Numbered from the stretch's first letter, positions 48,794 through 62,130 are shown. The stretch: 64,000 nucleotides of DNA from Torymus aiolomorphi (GCA_036365515.1 CM070875.1:3569001-3633000); one strand, 5' to 3'. The notes: a model not told the origin generated them from the letters alone. Made by a program: numbers and translations.

Positions 48794-51700
48794 TTACCAA
48801 TTGGGCGACGTCGATTTAGCTGCCGCCACCGCTGCCGCACCTTGGCTTGCCGCTGGTGGTCCACTAAAAATTATGTTGATTTTTAAAAAATTTCTATTTT
48901 ACATTTACACTGTAAAAAATGGTTTATACTTACGTATACGATATCAAAGGTCCTAATCTCTCAGTTAACCTCTGATAATTCCTCTCCAATTCTCGCTGAT
49001 AATCTCGCTGATCCGGTCCAATCAGATTCTTATTTTTACGAAGCGCATCTAAGCATTTTTTAGAAAAATCTTTGAAGCAAAGGCGTAGCTTGTGTTGTAG
49101 CTTGGAAGGCGCAATATTCTGTTCTCTTAGTCCAGATAAGAAGACGTTAGCAACTTCTGCTGGCCCTTGATTCACGGTAGTTCCTATACAACCTTGTAGC
49201 ACCATTTGTAGCATCTTGGCATCAGGCGGTTCCTGAACTGTAGCTGCAGCAAGCTGAAAAATAATACACATTTTAATTAATTTTTAAACAACCCATTTGC
49301 TTTCATTTTATGTGGATATTCTTTTATACCTCGGCAGTTTTCTTTTGAATATCTTCAATAGCCACTTCAATGGGGCTAAGTACAATCTGCTTTCTTGCCA
49401 CGACCCGAATCCTCGTTTTCAGGTATGGAAAATGTGTCGCCACCGTCAATATCGTCTTGCGTTTACATTGTTCACGCAATTCTCCGTGAGCTTTTCCTCC
49501 GGGCGTGAATGGTGTTGCGTATAAAAATCGTCCTATAAACGTTTTTAAAAAAAATTAATGAAACAATACCACACGTATGAAACACTTTTTTCGATACACT
49601 CCATGTTACTTACTTATATTGAAATTCCTGTGGAATACAGTTGGACGGTGTCTTATTTCATGCGATTCGAAATAAGGCTCGACGTACGTTATTTGAACGT
49701 ACCCTTTGTCTGCTTCAAGCTTACTTGGATCGACAGGATTCGAATCTTTGATAACAACTACGTTTTCAGCACCGAACCTTTCCGCGTAAAAGTTTTCTAG
49801 CCTGGAAAATATTTCCGGCAATTTTGTCAATGTTGGCTCCTTATAAATAAATTCCTCTGCATTGAGATCGCCGAATCTCGCACCGTAGAATCCCACCCTA
49901 AAGTAAGTCCCGAAGACTCGTTTACCAGCCAGTTGTTCGATTCTAGTATAAGCCTCATGTAGTTTCCTATTTATAAAATATTATAACGATAAATATTTCC
50001 ATTAAAATATACTTTTTCAAAAACGTATACGACATACCCATGAATATTAGCCAATTTCTTATAATCATGCGCCGTCTCCGCTATGGGTAACAGCACCCTA
50101 TAAACGTCGGGTATGGCCTCGTACATGCCAGCAGCGTGAAACGAGCTTGCGGCGTGCTCTAGGAGGCCAGCCAAGCCACTTTCCGAGAAGTCTGGTCCCA
50201 GACACAGACCTTCCTCTCGCCTCGCCAGAACGTCATCGCCAACGGCGCTTTCTTCGAGAGCATTTGGAGTGATACGACTCAGTGCTACTGCGCCAACGGG
50301 CCGTCCACCACCACCCGGTTCCAGCAGGTGGAGGTACTCGGCGACCAGCGCGGCACTGTGCACGAGACACATCGCTGCCTCCGTGTGATTCTTACGCTCC
50401 ATGTGCTGCTGCGCCATGTTCGCCAGCCAGGTCAGTCGGAGATCTGGTGAGCCTTGGTAACCTTTGGCAATTCTACAGAAGAAAATGAAGTTTTGCTTAA
50501 TGACATTCCTTCTAGAAGGCCTCACAGTACACGTATCACAAGACACTTACCTATACATCAAATCCAACAGCATTTCTGGGTCCTCTTGGAACTCCTTCAT
50601 CTTTACAGTATCCGAGAGTATCATATGAAGATTGAACAACAAATCCTTGACTTGTTCTGGAAAACTAGTGTCAGCAAGCTCGGTATCCTTCTCTGCGTAA
50701 ACTAAAACAGTCTTGAGGGCTCTGCGAAGTGCCCCCTCGCTGGGGGCTTTCCCACGGCCGACTAGTGCAGAGAGCGAAGTTGTCACTTGCATTTTTACTC
50801 TTGCGAAATTCTGCAAAAGATATAAAAAATACATAAATTTCAATGTATTTTACATTCATAAACGTATAATTTACAACTTTAGATAAGCTTATTTTAGTTA
50901 CATTTCCTATCTCGAAGTTCTGTCGCATCAATAAATACAAACTGGCCGCCGCGTGGCTGCGAACCGCGCTCAATGGCGAACTACATCTAGTCAGTAAGGT
51001 TAAGCACAGATCGCCGCATCGCTCGCTCTCCTCCTCGTCAAAGAGAGCACTATGGTATTTAAAGACTAGGGCTCGTTGAGTATTGAACATGTGTTGCAAT
51101 ACTAAGGTACTTTGGTTTCTCGCTAATGCACGTAGTAATACTTTCAGAACTCCACCGACAACCACACCTACGAAAAAAAAATAAAAATTTGAAGAAAAAA
51201 CTGTCACCTATATTTATTCTATAATGTACGAAGATTGGAATTTTCATTTACCTCCTCCACCATCAGCTTGAACAATAGTTTCTAAAGTATCTAACACGAT
51301 AAGCGAAGCCTCCGCTGCTAGCGCTCCTTCGATATGGGCATCTTGCTCGACCACTCTGCCTTCCGGTTGTTCAGTAACCCTTCACAGAGAAAAAAAATAC
51401 CCTCATTACATAACTATCGCCAGACAACAACGGCCAAACCCAGATTAATCACCGAGCATACCGATAAGCCATCTGCTCTTTCCTCCACCTCAGCTTGTCC
51501 CCGCTGGCCCTCTCCTTCCGCCTCATCATCATCTCGTTTCTCGCGCTTCCTTGTCCCAAAATAACATCTTCCAGCCTCGACCTAATGTCGCTCGTTACAG
51601 CGGCTTGCGAGGGCAGCCTTTTCAAAGCCTTTTTGCCCTTGTACTCGAACGCCGCAGTCGCAATGTTCAACAGCTGTAAGATGCTCAGTACCCTGCGCGA

Positions 51701-54700
51701 GCTCAGCTCCGCGATCCACTGTACTAATGCGGGTTTCTCTAGCGACTTCATCATCCACAGTACGCACATGAGTAGATGCCTCGTAGGCTCGGAGCTGAGC
51801 GAAACTCGGCATTGCGCGCCGGCTACCTCGGCTGAACCACCTCCGGCTATGGCTAGCGCCACGGATTGCGTGATAGACCCCGTCTCGTCGGTGTACACGC
51901 TTTTCTCTTTCGAATCCCAATGGTAGAGCTGCGACAACGCGTCCATTAAAATGTTCAGTAGCGGTAGATACAGAGCGGCGACGCGCGCTTTAAAGGACGA
52001 ATCCGCGTAGCGCGGGTCCACGTCGTGGCAGCTCATGAGGTAGCGGATCGTGCCTATCGCCTTGTTCTGCAACATCGGGTTCGGTATCTCTAGCGTGTTG
52101 GAAAGATCGAGTAGCACTAGACCGACGAGAAAGTGCTGCTGACGGAACTCCTGGCTGAGCTCGGAGAACCTCGTGCGGTCGCCTGGGACGAGAGTGGAGA
52201 TGAGACTGCCGGAGCTGCCGGTAGACGGGCTGGGAGACGCTGGCGCCGAGCCCGAGGTATAGCCCGTACCGAAGGGCAGATTCAGGGCGACGTAGTGCTC
52301 GTTCGAACAGACCGTGCGCACAAGGTCTAGTTTCAGAGCGAAGAGAGCGGCCGAGTCAGGTACCTATATTTGATAAGTACAAGAACATTAAGGAAAGGTT
52401 TGAATAACCTTGTATTTGACGAAGAAAAAAAAATCAAAAAACTTACATGCATCGAAGCATCCGCCAGAGAGCAACAGCTGGCTCTAAGGAGAGACAACAC
52501 GAAACCACGATCCATCACTGACAGTAGATCGGAGAAGAAGTTGCCGAGGCTGGAGGTGAGATTCGAAGCGACGCGATTGTCCTTACCACAGCGAGTGATA
52601 ATCTCCGTTGTAAGAGCAGCGATTAGGGTAGATATGTCGTCGCTGAATTGCGGCGAGAAGCGAGTTTTGCGCGGAGTCTCGAGTAAACCGAATTCGGCCA
52701 GAGTGACGACCATCGAGCGAACGATGAGTTCTAAGAAGAACCAAGAATGCGTGATAGCAAGCTCGCGTGCCTGGCCGGTCGACACAACCCAGTGCAAAGC
52801 TAGTTCTTCGTGAAGGAGCCTCCTTGTCGACGGAATACTACCAAACAAAGAATATTGAAATGTATTTACGTTTCTTTCAATTAAAAATTTCATTTTTATG
52901 TTGATCGGGTACTACCATTGGTTATTCGCATGCATCGACTCCTGCCTCATCGAAGCAGTGCGATCCAAACCTCTCGAGTGGATTTCCATCTCCAGGTCTT
53001 CAATCGGCAGGTCTGGATTGCTCTGAGCTCGCGCAACCCCCGAAGTCTGGGTCATCTGCGGCAAATAACACTGATATGCGGTATAGGTCGTAAGCAGTGG
53101 ATGTCTTCCGTGTGCATCGAGCTGGCCGTCCTGGAGATTCGTGATGTTCCGCACGAGAAGACCAATGGCCTCGAACACCATGGCCGCGACATTAAGCGGC
53201 TGCGAGGGTAGAGTGGGTGGACGAACTAGTAGAAGTACCAACTGGTCGAATATCTGGGGTAGAGAGCGAATGAGGGCAGTGTGAGAGGAACGAGCCAGCT
53301 CTAGGAGGGCGGACTTGAGCTCGGATTCCATACCCGCCTCGCCGATACGCGGCGGCACTTGACTCACTTCCAGAGCGCCGCAGAGTGATAGGAATCTGAA
53401 GTGCGGGTCACAGAAAATTGTTTTAATTTTGAAAGATTGAGTAATTGGAATAACGTGTGCTGGAAAATACGTTTATTTGCGCACCTGTCGATGTATTTGT
53501 CTTGGGGGTGTACGCTGGACACGGGCTCGAGGATGAGTGTAAAAACGCCTCTGTGCGCGTCGACCCAGCGGGTGCCGGGTAGGAGAACGTCTGGAGCGAT
53601 GTAAGAGTAATTGGGTGGCGGTGGATCCAGCATGGCTGGTAAGCTGAATTCACCTGACTGAAGGTGTCCATCTCTTAACAGAGGCAGCCACTGCAAAATT
53701 TACGCGTATCAGTAAGTTTTTAATTAATAGAGAAAAGATATATTTTTGTGGTGCTGATGATAAGACGTATTTGAAATTCCGAACGTTCATAATGATCGAA
53801 ATATTAACTTAAAGTTTCTAATTTTGGTTAGAATTCGTCGGAGTAGTTTTAGTGGTGACTGCAAGAGTGAGAAGTGAAGAGATACAGTTATTATCATTTT
53901 TTAAATGTATTAAGTAGCCAAATTCGGCTAAATCTGAAAGTAGCAAAAATCTTTGGTTCACTATAAACATTCGAAATTTCAAGTACCTATGGTAAGTATA
54001 ATCTTACAGTGTAAGCTACAGCAGTTTCAACGTTTGGTTGTTCGGCTTTCTTCTGGCAACTTATATGGTAAAACGTAAATAGTAGATGATGCCTAGCACT
54101 TAAGTCTGCTGGTAATCTGATTTTGATTTCGTCGTAGAAATTGGGGTTTTTGTTATGATACGAAACTGATGTGAAATATTCGTGAGTCATTTCCGGGCAC
54201 GAAGATCGGCCGAAAATTGCAGTTACTGCCTCGTCTTCCTGTTCTCCACCCATTAACTGGATTCGAACTGCAATATTACGAGCGGATCCAGTTCTGGAGC
54301 TAAAGTTAACTTCCTAATAAGACATAAAAGAATTAGTTAATAAAAATTACTTATTGACATGAATTAATCTGTAAAAATAAGACAAGATATTTTACCTTCG
54401 GATAGACATAAAGTATATTACGATAAGTTAAATCTGGTGAAATGATTTCACTTGGGAACTCTAAGAGTTCTTTAACAGGACGACTCTTTTCATCCGGATA
54501 GGGTGTTAATCTTCGTAAATCTGGATCCAAACATCGCGGCAAATCCTCCGGGCGAGGACTTAAGTCTAATTTTAAAATACCAGGCAAACACTTTAGTCTT
54601 TTAAGATTAGAGCCTGGCCTTCTTAATTCAACTAAAAGTTTGTAAAGATCTTCGTCACGAAGCCTTTCGCTTTCTTGCTTGAAAAAACTAGACACTGTCA

Positions 54701-56707
54701 AAGTTATTGGCCTGGAAAGAACGTTGAGTGTGTTACAAAAATTTCGGCACAATATAGTGGAATTTTACTTTCACATTTGATTCGAATTTTTTATTTACCT
54801 AAAACTATCTAAACAATTCGCAAAGTCATCCGGTGACCAGCTTCGCCTTTTATCGGAACTCCGACGCTCAAGCGAACCCCTTCGCGTAGGAGGTTCAACT
54901 TTTTTACGCCATTGCTCCAGACCTCCGGATTTCCTATCTAAAGATCCTGCACTTCCCGTGCTGTCTGTGTCTCCTCCACCACCACCGACGACTCCGGACA
55001 GATGAATCGCAGTCCATGCAAGAGGCATCCGATAGCGACCAAGTCGCTCACAAGCTGCAGCGGCGGCTGCTCTTACCTACAAATATTTGTAGTTCATTAT
55101 TCTGTGGTTAATAAAGTAATAAAAGACAGTGTATTGATTCTACTCTTGAGTCAATATTATATCGACTTCACAATTTTGTACCTTATCTTTATTTTTGTCA
55201 TCTCTTAAATAAGGCTCTGCGCATTCAGAAATATCTCCCTGAAGCACTTTTTCTAGTCGGACTACGAGAAACAAATCGGGACTTGGCTTGCTTATACTTA
55301 ACACACAACTTCTTGCTAATGTACTTGCATCACTGTAAGCAACATGACTTCCAAGCATTCTTTTCAAACCTTCCGAGTTCATATCGACATAAAAATTTTC
55401 TGAAACCTGTAACACATTATATTTATTGAAATAATTTTATTTAGACTGAATTTTCCATTAAAAATATGTTTATGTAATGTCAAATACCTTCTTCTTTTCC
55501 TTTGAATCATATAAAGCCATACATGCAAAAATAGGTTCAACTTCTAATTCCAATTTTAATTGTAAGCATTTTATAAGAATCTTATGAGAAAATGGCTCAG
55601 CTGGTTCTGATGCAAGAGTAATTTCTTGCCACTCATCATCAGCAGATGTTGGTAAAGCATAAAGTGGAAATAAGGTTTCCTTTTTAAAGCAAAATATGAG
55701 TAAAATTAAAATTTTATTTCTCATTTTTTATATTTAAAATGTATTAATGTTAGCTTACTTGTCTATCTTCTGAACGTTTTTGTTCATTCATCTGGTCTAC
55801 AGTTTCAGGACAAACTCTATCAAGAAGACTTGGAAGCAAAGGATCATGTTGAGAATGACGAAGATCTAAACTTGCCCATGATCCTCGTGGAGTATCCTGC
55901 ATAGATCCACTTTGTGAAACATCAGATTCTTCTTCATTAGGAGAACCTGAACCATTTGTATCTTCTTGGTCAACCTATTTATAAATCATTTTAAAACTTA
56001 TTAACATGTTAACAAAAATAGTTAATTAAAAAATAATAATTACTTCATACTAAAAAGTAAAAGTAAAAGCTGCAAAACCATCACTTACTTCAAAATCTTG
56101 TCTTGGTGTTTCTTGTACTAATCGCTCTCTCCCTATAGGTGAAGCTCGTCCCCTGAATTTTCTATGTACAACTACCCAGTCAGATGTAAAACTTTCAATA
56201 CACCTTTTCACATATGGCGATACCGATTCACTGGAATAAAATAATAATTTCATGAGCAAATTATTGTCATTACTTGATTATAAAAATGTATAACTAAAAG
56301 TGTTTATTACATAGGTTCTATAGGAACTACAGGTTCTTCAGTACGAATTTTTCTTTTTACAACTTTGAGTTCAACATCATTTAGAGGGAAATCCAAAATT
56401 GATTTCAAAGGGTCACGGTCTAAAACTGTCTGATGCTGAGCCAAAAATTCTTCATAATCTAATGGTTCAACTACTTCACACAAAGACATCTGGAATAAAA
56501 TAAATCAAATAAAATATCACTCATAAAACTTCAATTTATATAAACTAAGATATTAATAATAGATACCGTTGAAGAAAATCCAGAGAAATTGCTTCCACTT
56601 TTAGACAACTCTCTGGAGTAAGATGTTGATGTAGCTATCTGTCGACGAACGTCTGCTGCATGTTGCTTGCTCAACTTGTGAGCAAAAGCTCGCTGAACCG
56701 AAGACAT
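48794..56707 (-). CDS. Zir: Zizimin-family DOCK guanine nucleotide exchange factor (DOCK6/7/8 type), complete, 21 coding exons
   Basis: Coding exons (minus strand, 5' to 3'): 56707-56567, 56489-56311, 56230-56089, 55974-55759, 55679-55488, 55406-55182, 55076-54799, 54711-54396, 54313-54008, 53690-53485, 53395-52916, 52837-52447, 52363-51462, 51379-51252, 51167-50902, 50810-50551, 50472-50038, 49966-49614, 49532-49330, 49253-48934, 48863-48794. They sum to 6,009 nt (2,002 aa plus stop); every junction is GT-AG and keeps the frame. The start [15 protein letters not shown] and downstream blocks such as [29 protein letters not shown] and [12 protein letters not shown] match animal DOCK7. The DHR-1 (C2-like, phosphoinositide-binding) domain lies about residues 555-735. 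DHR-2, the catalytic exchange domain for Rac/Cdc42, lies about 1,540-1,975 ([12 protein letters not shown] near 1,712; [16 protein letters not shown] near 1,955). The protein acts in the cytosol and at membranes on the actin cytoskeleton. The C-terminal 22 residues are Ala-rich and lineage-specific. Slightly shorter than human DOCK7 (about 2,140 aa). Separation from DOCK9-11 (Ziz) rests on the N-terminus and on alignment from memory. Confidence 0.95.
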
Positions 56708-56760
56708 CTCTGTTACTTCGGTTACAGCTTATGTAAGTAACTGTACATTGACAAAGTATG

Positions 56761-56999
56761 CTGTAAAAACATAGGCTAAAATTAATTTTTGTTTCTATAT
56801 AACCTTAAAAGTAATTTCTAAATGAAGGAAAAACGGTTAATTTAATTCACTCAAAAGAAGTCTAGACTTAATTCTAGATAAACGGTTACGACTGCCATTC
56901 GTTAAAAGGAAAAACATAAAAATAAAAAATTAATAATTGATGTCTAAAAACGCCTACATATAAGCAACTGATAGTGTAAATATAATTTGCAGTACTTAC
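56761..56999 (-). promoter_or_regulatory. Probable 5' UTR intron and leader region of the DOCK gene
   Basis: Upstream of the ATG at 56707, the minus strand shows a pyrimidine-containing acceptor ending TTTTTACAG at 56761 and a good donor, ATC followed by GTAAGTACT, at 56999. This would place an untranslated exon upstream of 57000. A GC-rich patch at about 57150-57290, unlike the AT-rich surroundings, is the likely first exon or promoter area. This is inferred from splice motifs only; no transcript data are available. Confidence 0.4.
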
Positions 57000-57568
57000 G
57001 ATCATACGTGTAAAAATAAATTATTACCTTGAGGTTACTTATAATTAAATTATCATTAAATAAATTAAGAACAAACTACGAACTAAAGGAAAGCAATATT
57101 TGGGTACTAACAATGTAGTACCCAATACGCACAGTGATTATACACTGGCTGCACGAACCGACACTGCGGTCGCGCCGTCGCGGGGCGATGTCTGCGATGC
57201 GACGCTAATGAATGCAGCTGCTAGTGTGCGTATAGATGTGTGTGTGATAGGATGTGACTTGATGGATAAGCATGGATGCGCACGTGCTTGCCGCTTTTGA
57301 ACGTGTATTGCACTTTAATGTTTTCAATATACTCTCAGTAAATTCATTAAGATTCATGTTTTAAAAATATACCTAGTAAATGTAGATTTTGTGATTTTAA
57401 TTTGATTTGATCCAAGTTTTAATTATTATTGAATAATGTACAGGGATAAAATAATTGTAAAATAATAAATATGAATTTAAGACTATAAAAAATATAAATT
57501 AATTTTAAAGTAGTAGATATAGGGTGCTTATATAAAATTAAAGAGAAATTTATAAATATATACAAAAT

Positions 57569-57574
57569 TTTATT
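57569..57574 (-). terminator. Candidate polyadenylation signal AATAAA for ALG8
   Basis: AATAAA on the minus strand begins about 19 nt past the ALG8 stop. This gives a very short 3' UTR, consistent with the close downstream gene. Motif only. Confidence 0.35.
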
Positions 57575-57592
57575 AATTAACAATAACAAAGG

Positions 57593-59649
57593 TTATGAAT
57601 GTTTTTTCAACTCATACATTATTAAAGCAGATATTCTCTCTTGCTCATCGATTTCTTTTTGTTTTAATTCTTTTAAACTAGAAACACTCCCATACAAATA
57701 TTCATAATAGTAGAGAATGTATGAATAAACAACTCCTACAGCACAGTATATGGATGTTGCTGCTAATGGTAAAAATGGTAATTTATCGCTAAAAATCATT
57801 TTATGCAATACAGTCTCATAAATTGTAATCATAGGGAGACCTCCAATGTAAAGCCATTCACAGACACTTAGTGTTGTATGACCAAATTGTTGTTTAAATA
57901 AAATGCCTGTCATTATTGTATATGAAAACCATAAGATAAACTTTAGAGGTGTTAATTCTGTTAGATAAAGTAAAGGAAACAGTGCAGAATGTCCTGCTGT
58001 ACTTAACAATAAGAAAACTTTTGCATCTTTGACATCACTTGTAGTAAGAATACTGAAAATATATGTAAAAAAAGTTAACATTATTTTTATCATTTTTAAT
58101 TATAAAAGTTACTATTGTATGAAATTACCACAAGGGTATAATAGCTGTAAGAATAGCTTTTTCATGGACATGCCAACCAAACATGAAAGACGTAAGTCCA
58201 CACAAAACTACACATCTGATAAATTTTTTAGGATGTTTATAAGCTTCTTTATCACAAAGTATATTCCAAAGTGCTGGCTGTAAAATGATTACAAAAATTT
58301 TAATTTCAAATTAATAGGGATTATATAGGTAAGTAATTAGTTTTAGAGATTACATACTATCATAAATAAAAATGTTATCATAAATGTAACAAGAGGTGTT
58401 GGTGTAGGTAGTACTGCAAAAGAATCTTCTTGAACTAAACCACCAGTCATTGAAGCAACTTTTGCATTCTGCAGCCATCCAACTTTTCTCCATATCACAG
58501 ATAATACTTTATCAATTGCAGCATACAAGGCCCATGCATTGGCAGCCCAGTATGCATGAACAAGACCTCTTTTGAATGGAAATAGTCTTGATAAAATCTA
58601 CCATAATAAATAATATTTCAGTAATATGTAACATTTTTTACTTCTAAAATGTAAGACTGTTCATTTCACCTTAGGTAGCTGATTGTAAAAAGGTATAAAC
58701 GACAAAACAGTAAAAAAGATAACAATAAATCCAAGTTTTATAAATTTTATACTAAATCTGCTTCTCAAGCAGTAACTTCTTAAAACCCATACACCAAAAG
58801 CTGGTGCTATATATAAATAAAGATGTTTTAAATTAAGCAATATTGCAAACCATGCAGTTCCTTGTGTAACATGGTCCTGTACAAATATTTATATAAGTTG
58901 ACAATGTTTGATAATAATAATAATTGTTAAAGAAATCAATTACCATTGATGATATTTTGGCTAATGATAATAGTAATATGCCAAGAAGAAATCCATTGTA
59001 TTGAAAGTGTACATGATCAACAATAAGTAATCCAATATTGCAGATGAAAAGTAATGTCAACATTATAAAGCTTTGGTTTAACTTACAAAAGGTCTTTCCG
59101 ACTCTAAAAAATGAATATAAGATTTATATAAAAATAGTAATTTCTAGTGTCTTATTTGCCACCTTACTCTCTTATGCCATAAACAAAAACTAAATCTGAT
59201 AATATAACTGTGGCACGTTGAAAAAGTTTTGTACTGTTCGAATCATAATTGATGTTTTCCACTTTTAGCATAGCAGGATCTACAAAAGCTGCTATTTGGC
59301 TCAAAAAACATTCAAACCATGCAAAGAATGGTGGATAATCTAATGTCCATTGAGATTTGTCATTTGTATACCATTCTTTAAGTGGTAAACTATGAGTGAT
59401 AGCAAGCCAATTACGATGTACTTCAAAATCTGTAGAATGACTGAAATTAATTTTGTAAAATAACATTAATATATTTATCAATATGTGCATAAAACATTCT
59501 TTTGATACATACTAGGTTGGAATAAGAAGAATTTTTATACATGTTACTAAAATAAATAGTTTCATCAGAAACTTATCACGAAAATATGCATCCTTTTTTA
59601 AACATTCCGATTTATCATTATCACAGATTTCGTTTATTAAATGCGGCAT
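57593..59649 (-). CDS. ALG8: Dolichyl-phosphate-glucose alpha-1,3-glucosyltransferase ALG8 (GT57), complete, 7 exons
   Basis: Exons on the minus strand: 59649-59513, 59440-59168, 59103-58944, 58876-58670, 58597-58358, 58277-58129, 58052-57593. Total 1,626 nt (541 aa plus stop), all junctions GT-AG and in frame. The product adds the second glucose to the lipid-linked oligosaccharide (Glc1Man9GlcNAc2-PP-dolichol to Glc2) in the ER lumen during N-glycan assembly. Family hallmarks seen: [17 protein letters not shown] (residues 49-65, first lumenal loop with the acidic residue typical of GT-C enzymes), [10 protein letters not shown] (80-89), [31 protein letters not shown] and HVHEKAI (375-381). 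Many hydrophobic membrane segments follow an N-terminal one at about residues 29-45. Length is close to human ALG8 (526 aa). The paralogue ALG6 is less likely: the [13 protein letters not shown] and [11 protein letters not shown] wording is ALG8-type. The gene lies in the same orientation as DOCK with its stop about 890 bp upstream of the DOCK ATG. Confidence 0.96.
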
Positions 59650-59825
59650 TTTTGTACTTGAGTTTTGATAAGCCCAGGTTAGAAATTATCTTATGTTTAC
59701 GATACCCACATCTCCCCCACACGTCAACACGCTGACGCGTCGACGTCGGCTGCATGCCGGAGTTACCAACATAATCATCACCTGTTGATATTTAAAATAA
59801 AATATTATCCAATCAAATTATAAGG

Positions 59826-60020
59826 GAGTGTCCACATAGCGTCTCATGTGCCTTGTCTCTTGTCTCATGTCTCAAGCGCGAAAAAAATCGTTGTTCGACT
59901 TCTTATACATTTATAGTTTATGGCAATAGAAAATTATATACAGAAAAAATGACCATAGATTAGAAATTATGAAACAAGAGACAAAAGACAAGGCACATGA
60001 GACACTATGTGTGGACACTC
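59826..60020. mobile_element. Fold-back MITE with GAGTGTCCACATAG ends, upstream of ALG8
   Basis: GAGTGTCCACATAGCGTCTC, then ATGTGCCTTGTCTCTTGTCTC, is mirrored by the right arm ending GTGTGGACACTC. The centre is AT-rich. It lies about 180 bp upstream of the ALG8 start codon, so it may sit in or next to that promoter. Confidence 0.8.
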
Positions 60021-60021
60021 G

Positions 60022-60387
60022 CAGAGTTTTCTGCCGTACCGACCACAACGTTTTTAATTAAATATTAATTGTTACAAGCTTTTTCTTTAATTCTGAGTAT
60101 GGACGCACAAAGGCAAACTTATTATCTAATTCCCGGTCAAATTTCAGATAAATCTATTGGAAAACAAAGACGAAATTTGAAAAATCACAACGTCGTATAA
60201 TATCACATTGCAATACAACTTGCAGTTTTTCAAATTTCGTCTTTATTTTCCAATAGACTTGTCTGAAATTTGACCGGGAATTAGATAATAAGTTTGCCTT
60301 TGTACATCCACACTCAGAATTAAAAACAAACTTATAGCAATTAATATTTAATTAAAAACATTGTGGTCGGTACGGCAGAGAACTTTG
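60022..60387. mobile_element. Fold-back element with CTGCCGTACCGACCAC arms
   Basis: Arms of about 150 bp pair almost throughout (TGCCGTACCGACCACAACG, TTAATTAAATATTAATTG, CCCGGTCAAATTTCAGA). The loop contains CAACGTCGTATAATATCAC. Terminal CAGAGTTTTCTG and its inverse mark the ends. Confidence 0.8.
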
Positions 60388-60405
60388 TCGGTATAAGGCA
60401 TCCCT

Positions 60406-60592
60406 CACAGTGAACTCACATCGTATGCCGTATGCCGTCAGAAAAAAAGTTGTCTGAAATCTATAGGATTTATAACTCTATGGTTATAAATCCTATAGGA
60501 ATCGTAACCATAGAGTTATAAATATTATAGATTTCGGACAACAATTTTTCTGACGGCATACGGCATACGGCATGTAATGTGGATTCACGGTG
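60406..60592. mobile_element. Fold-back element with CGTATGCCGTATGCCGTCAG arms
   Basis: Left CACAGTGAACTCACAT leads into CGTATGCCGTATGCCGTCAG and a pairing AAATCTATA block. The right side mirrors this and ends ATGTGGATTCACGGTG. The last four bases overlap the start of the next MITE. Confidence 0.8.
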
Positions 60593-60788
60593 ATGTGATA
60601 CCCACACTATTACTCAATTCTGGGTTCCCGTTTTTCTCCTTCAATTTTAAACTTTTTGAAAAAAAACTCTCTGACACGTTTTAAGTTTAATAAAAAACTC
60701 TTTGATACGTTGTAGTTCTTTATTAAACTTAAAACGTGTCAAAGAGTTTTTTTCAAAAAGTTTAAAATTGATTGAGAACTCATCGTAA
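60589..60788. mobile_element. Rearranged third copy of the GGTGATGYGATAC MITE
   Basis: It begins with the same left end, GGTGATGTGATACCCAC, and has the same inner words, but it is a different palindrome: both halves derive from the same arm (AACTCTTTGATACGTTG in the centre). It is cut off where the 60789 copy inserted. Confidence 0.7.
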
Positions 60789-60991
60789 GGTGATGCGATA
60801 CTGACACTATTACCCAAAATTTGGTTCCCGTTTTTCTCATTCAATTTTTAATTTTAAGAAAAAAACTCTTTGATACGTTGTAGTTCTTTATTAAACTTAA
60901 AACGTGTCAAAGAGTTTTTTTCAAAAAGTTTAAAATTGAAGGAGAAAAACGGGAACCGAGAATTGAGTAATAGCGTGGGTATCACATCACC
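60789..60991. mobile_element. Second full copy of the GGTGATGYGATAC MITE, with GTAA duplication
   Basis: Exactly the same length (203 bp) as the copy at 4016, in opposite orientation and flanked by GTAA on both sides. Its arms are nearly identical to the first copy, suggesting recent movement. Confidence 0.85.
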
Positions 60992-61074
60992 GTAAATGGA
61001 ATCTAATTAATGGTAATAGTAAAGGTAATAATAAATAAAAACATAAATAATAGTTTATAAAAACTCGTCTACTG

Positions 61075-62130
61075 TTTATTCTAATTTAAAAAAACTTTTT
61101 ACTTATCAAAATGTATAAAAATATCTTATAGGAATGAATACATAAAATACAGTTTAGTTATAAATATGTATACTATAATACAGATCGAAGTGGGATTAAA
61201 ACATTCAAGGCACTTTACAAAATAACGAAGTATTGGCACTTAAATACATAAATTCCAAATATTTCACTTAAATTTTACTTTATATTAACTATTTTCAAGA
61301 TGTTGAATAGTGAATAAGACTTTTGCTTTAAAAATATATATGATATAAAACTCAATTTTTATAATATATTTTTTAAACTAAACAATTTAAATGAATATCA
61401 AAAAACTATTTATGCTCATTTAGGATAAATTTTGTAATTAAATTAAGTAACAAATGTAATAAAAGTTAATTAAGTATCTTATACTATACTATTACACTGT
61501 GATAGCTTAACATAAAATAGTATTTTGTAATAAATACTATTGTGAAACATAATTACTATTATATATGCACTTGTTTGATTATGGTTAAACTAAAATACTG
61601 ACGGCTATAATTCGTAAGTACAAATTTATCAAAATGAACATAATAAATTCAAAACTTAATCAAACAGTGTAAAGTAAAAATTTAAATAGAAATATTTGTA
61701 TTTAGAACATTTGAATATTAATTTGTATACATTTACAGTGTAATTAATACATTAACGTTAAACATGTTCTCTTTTATAAATACTGTAAATTTTGGAAATA
61801 CAAATAATCTTTTATACAAAACGTTTACGGTGACCACACAAAACTCACTATCTATTTGTTAAAATCACATACCATTAGAAAAATACTTTTCCTTTTAGTA
61901 CCATTCTATATATTTTTTCTCTTTTGTACAAAATACTACAATATATCAAGATCTTTTTTTAAAAATTCTAATAAATATTTTTTTTAGTCCACTGTTTAAA
62001 AATTTCACATGGAATGATTTAAAAATCAAAATTTCAATTTTGAATGCTATCCTTAAGTTAAACATATAGTACGAGAAAGTAGTATTAATAATCTTAAGGA
62101 AACTTCCTTAAGACAGTCTTAATCTATCTT
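61075..62130 (-). other. Probable 3' UTR and downstream AT-rich sequence of the coiled-coil gene
   Basis: The stretch after the stop is strongly AT-rich and has no repeats or open frames. It carries several AATAAA-like hexamers on the minus strand, including one at 61080-61075. It ends just before the inverted-repeat cluster at 60991, so a 3' UTR of up to about 1 kb is plausible. Confidence 0.4.

Noticed and set aside
49297..52330. Plus-strand open frames across the DOCK exons
   Set aside because: They are antisense shadows of the minus-strand coding exons, which carry the conserved protein.
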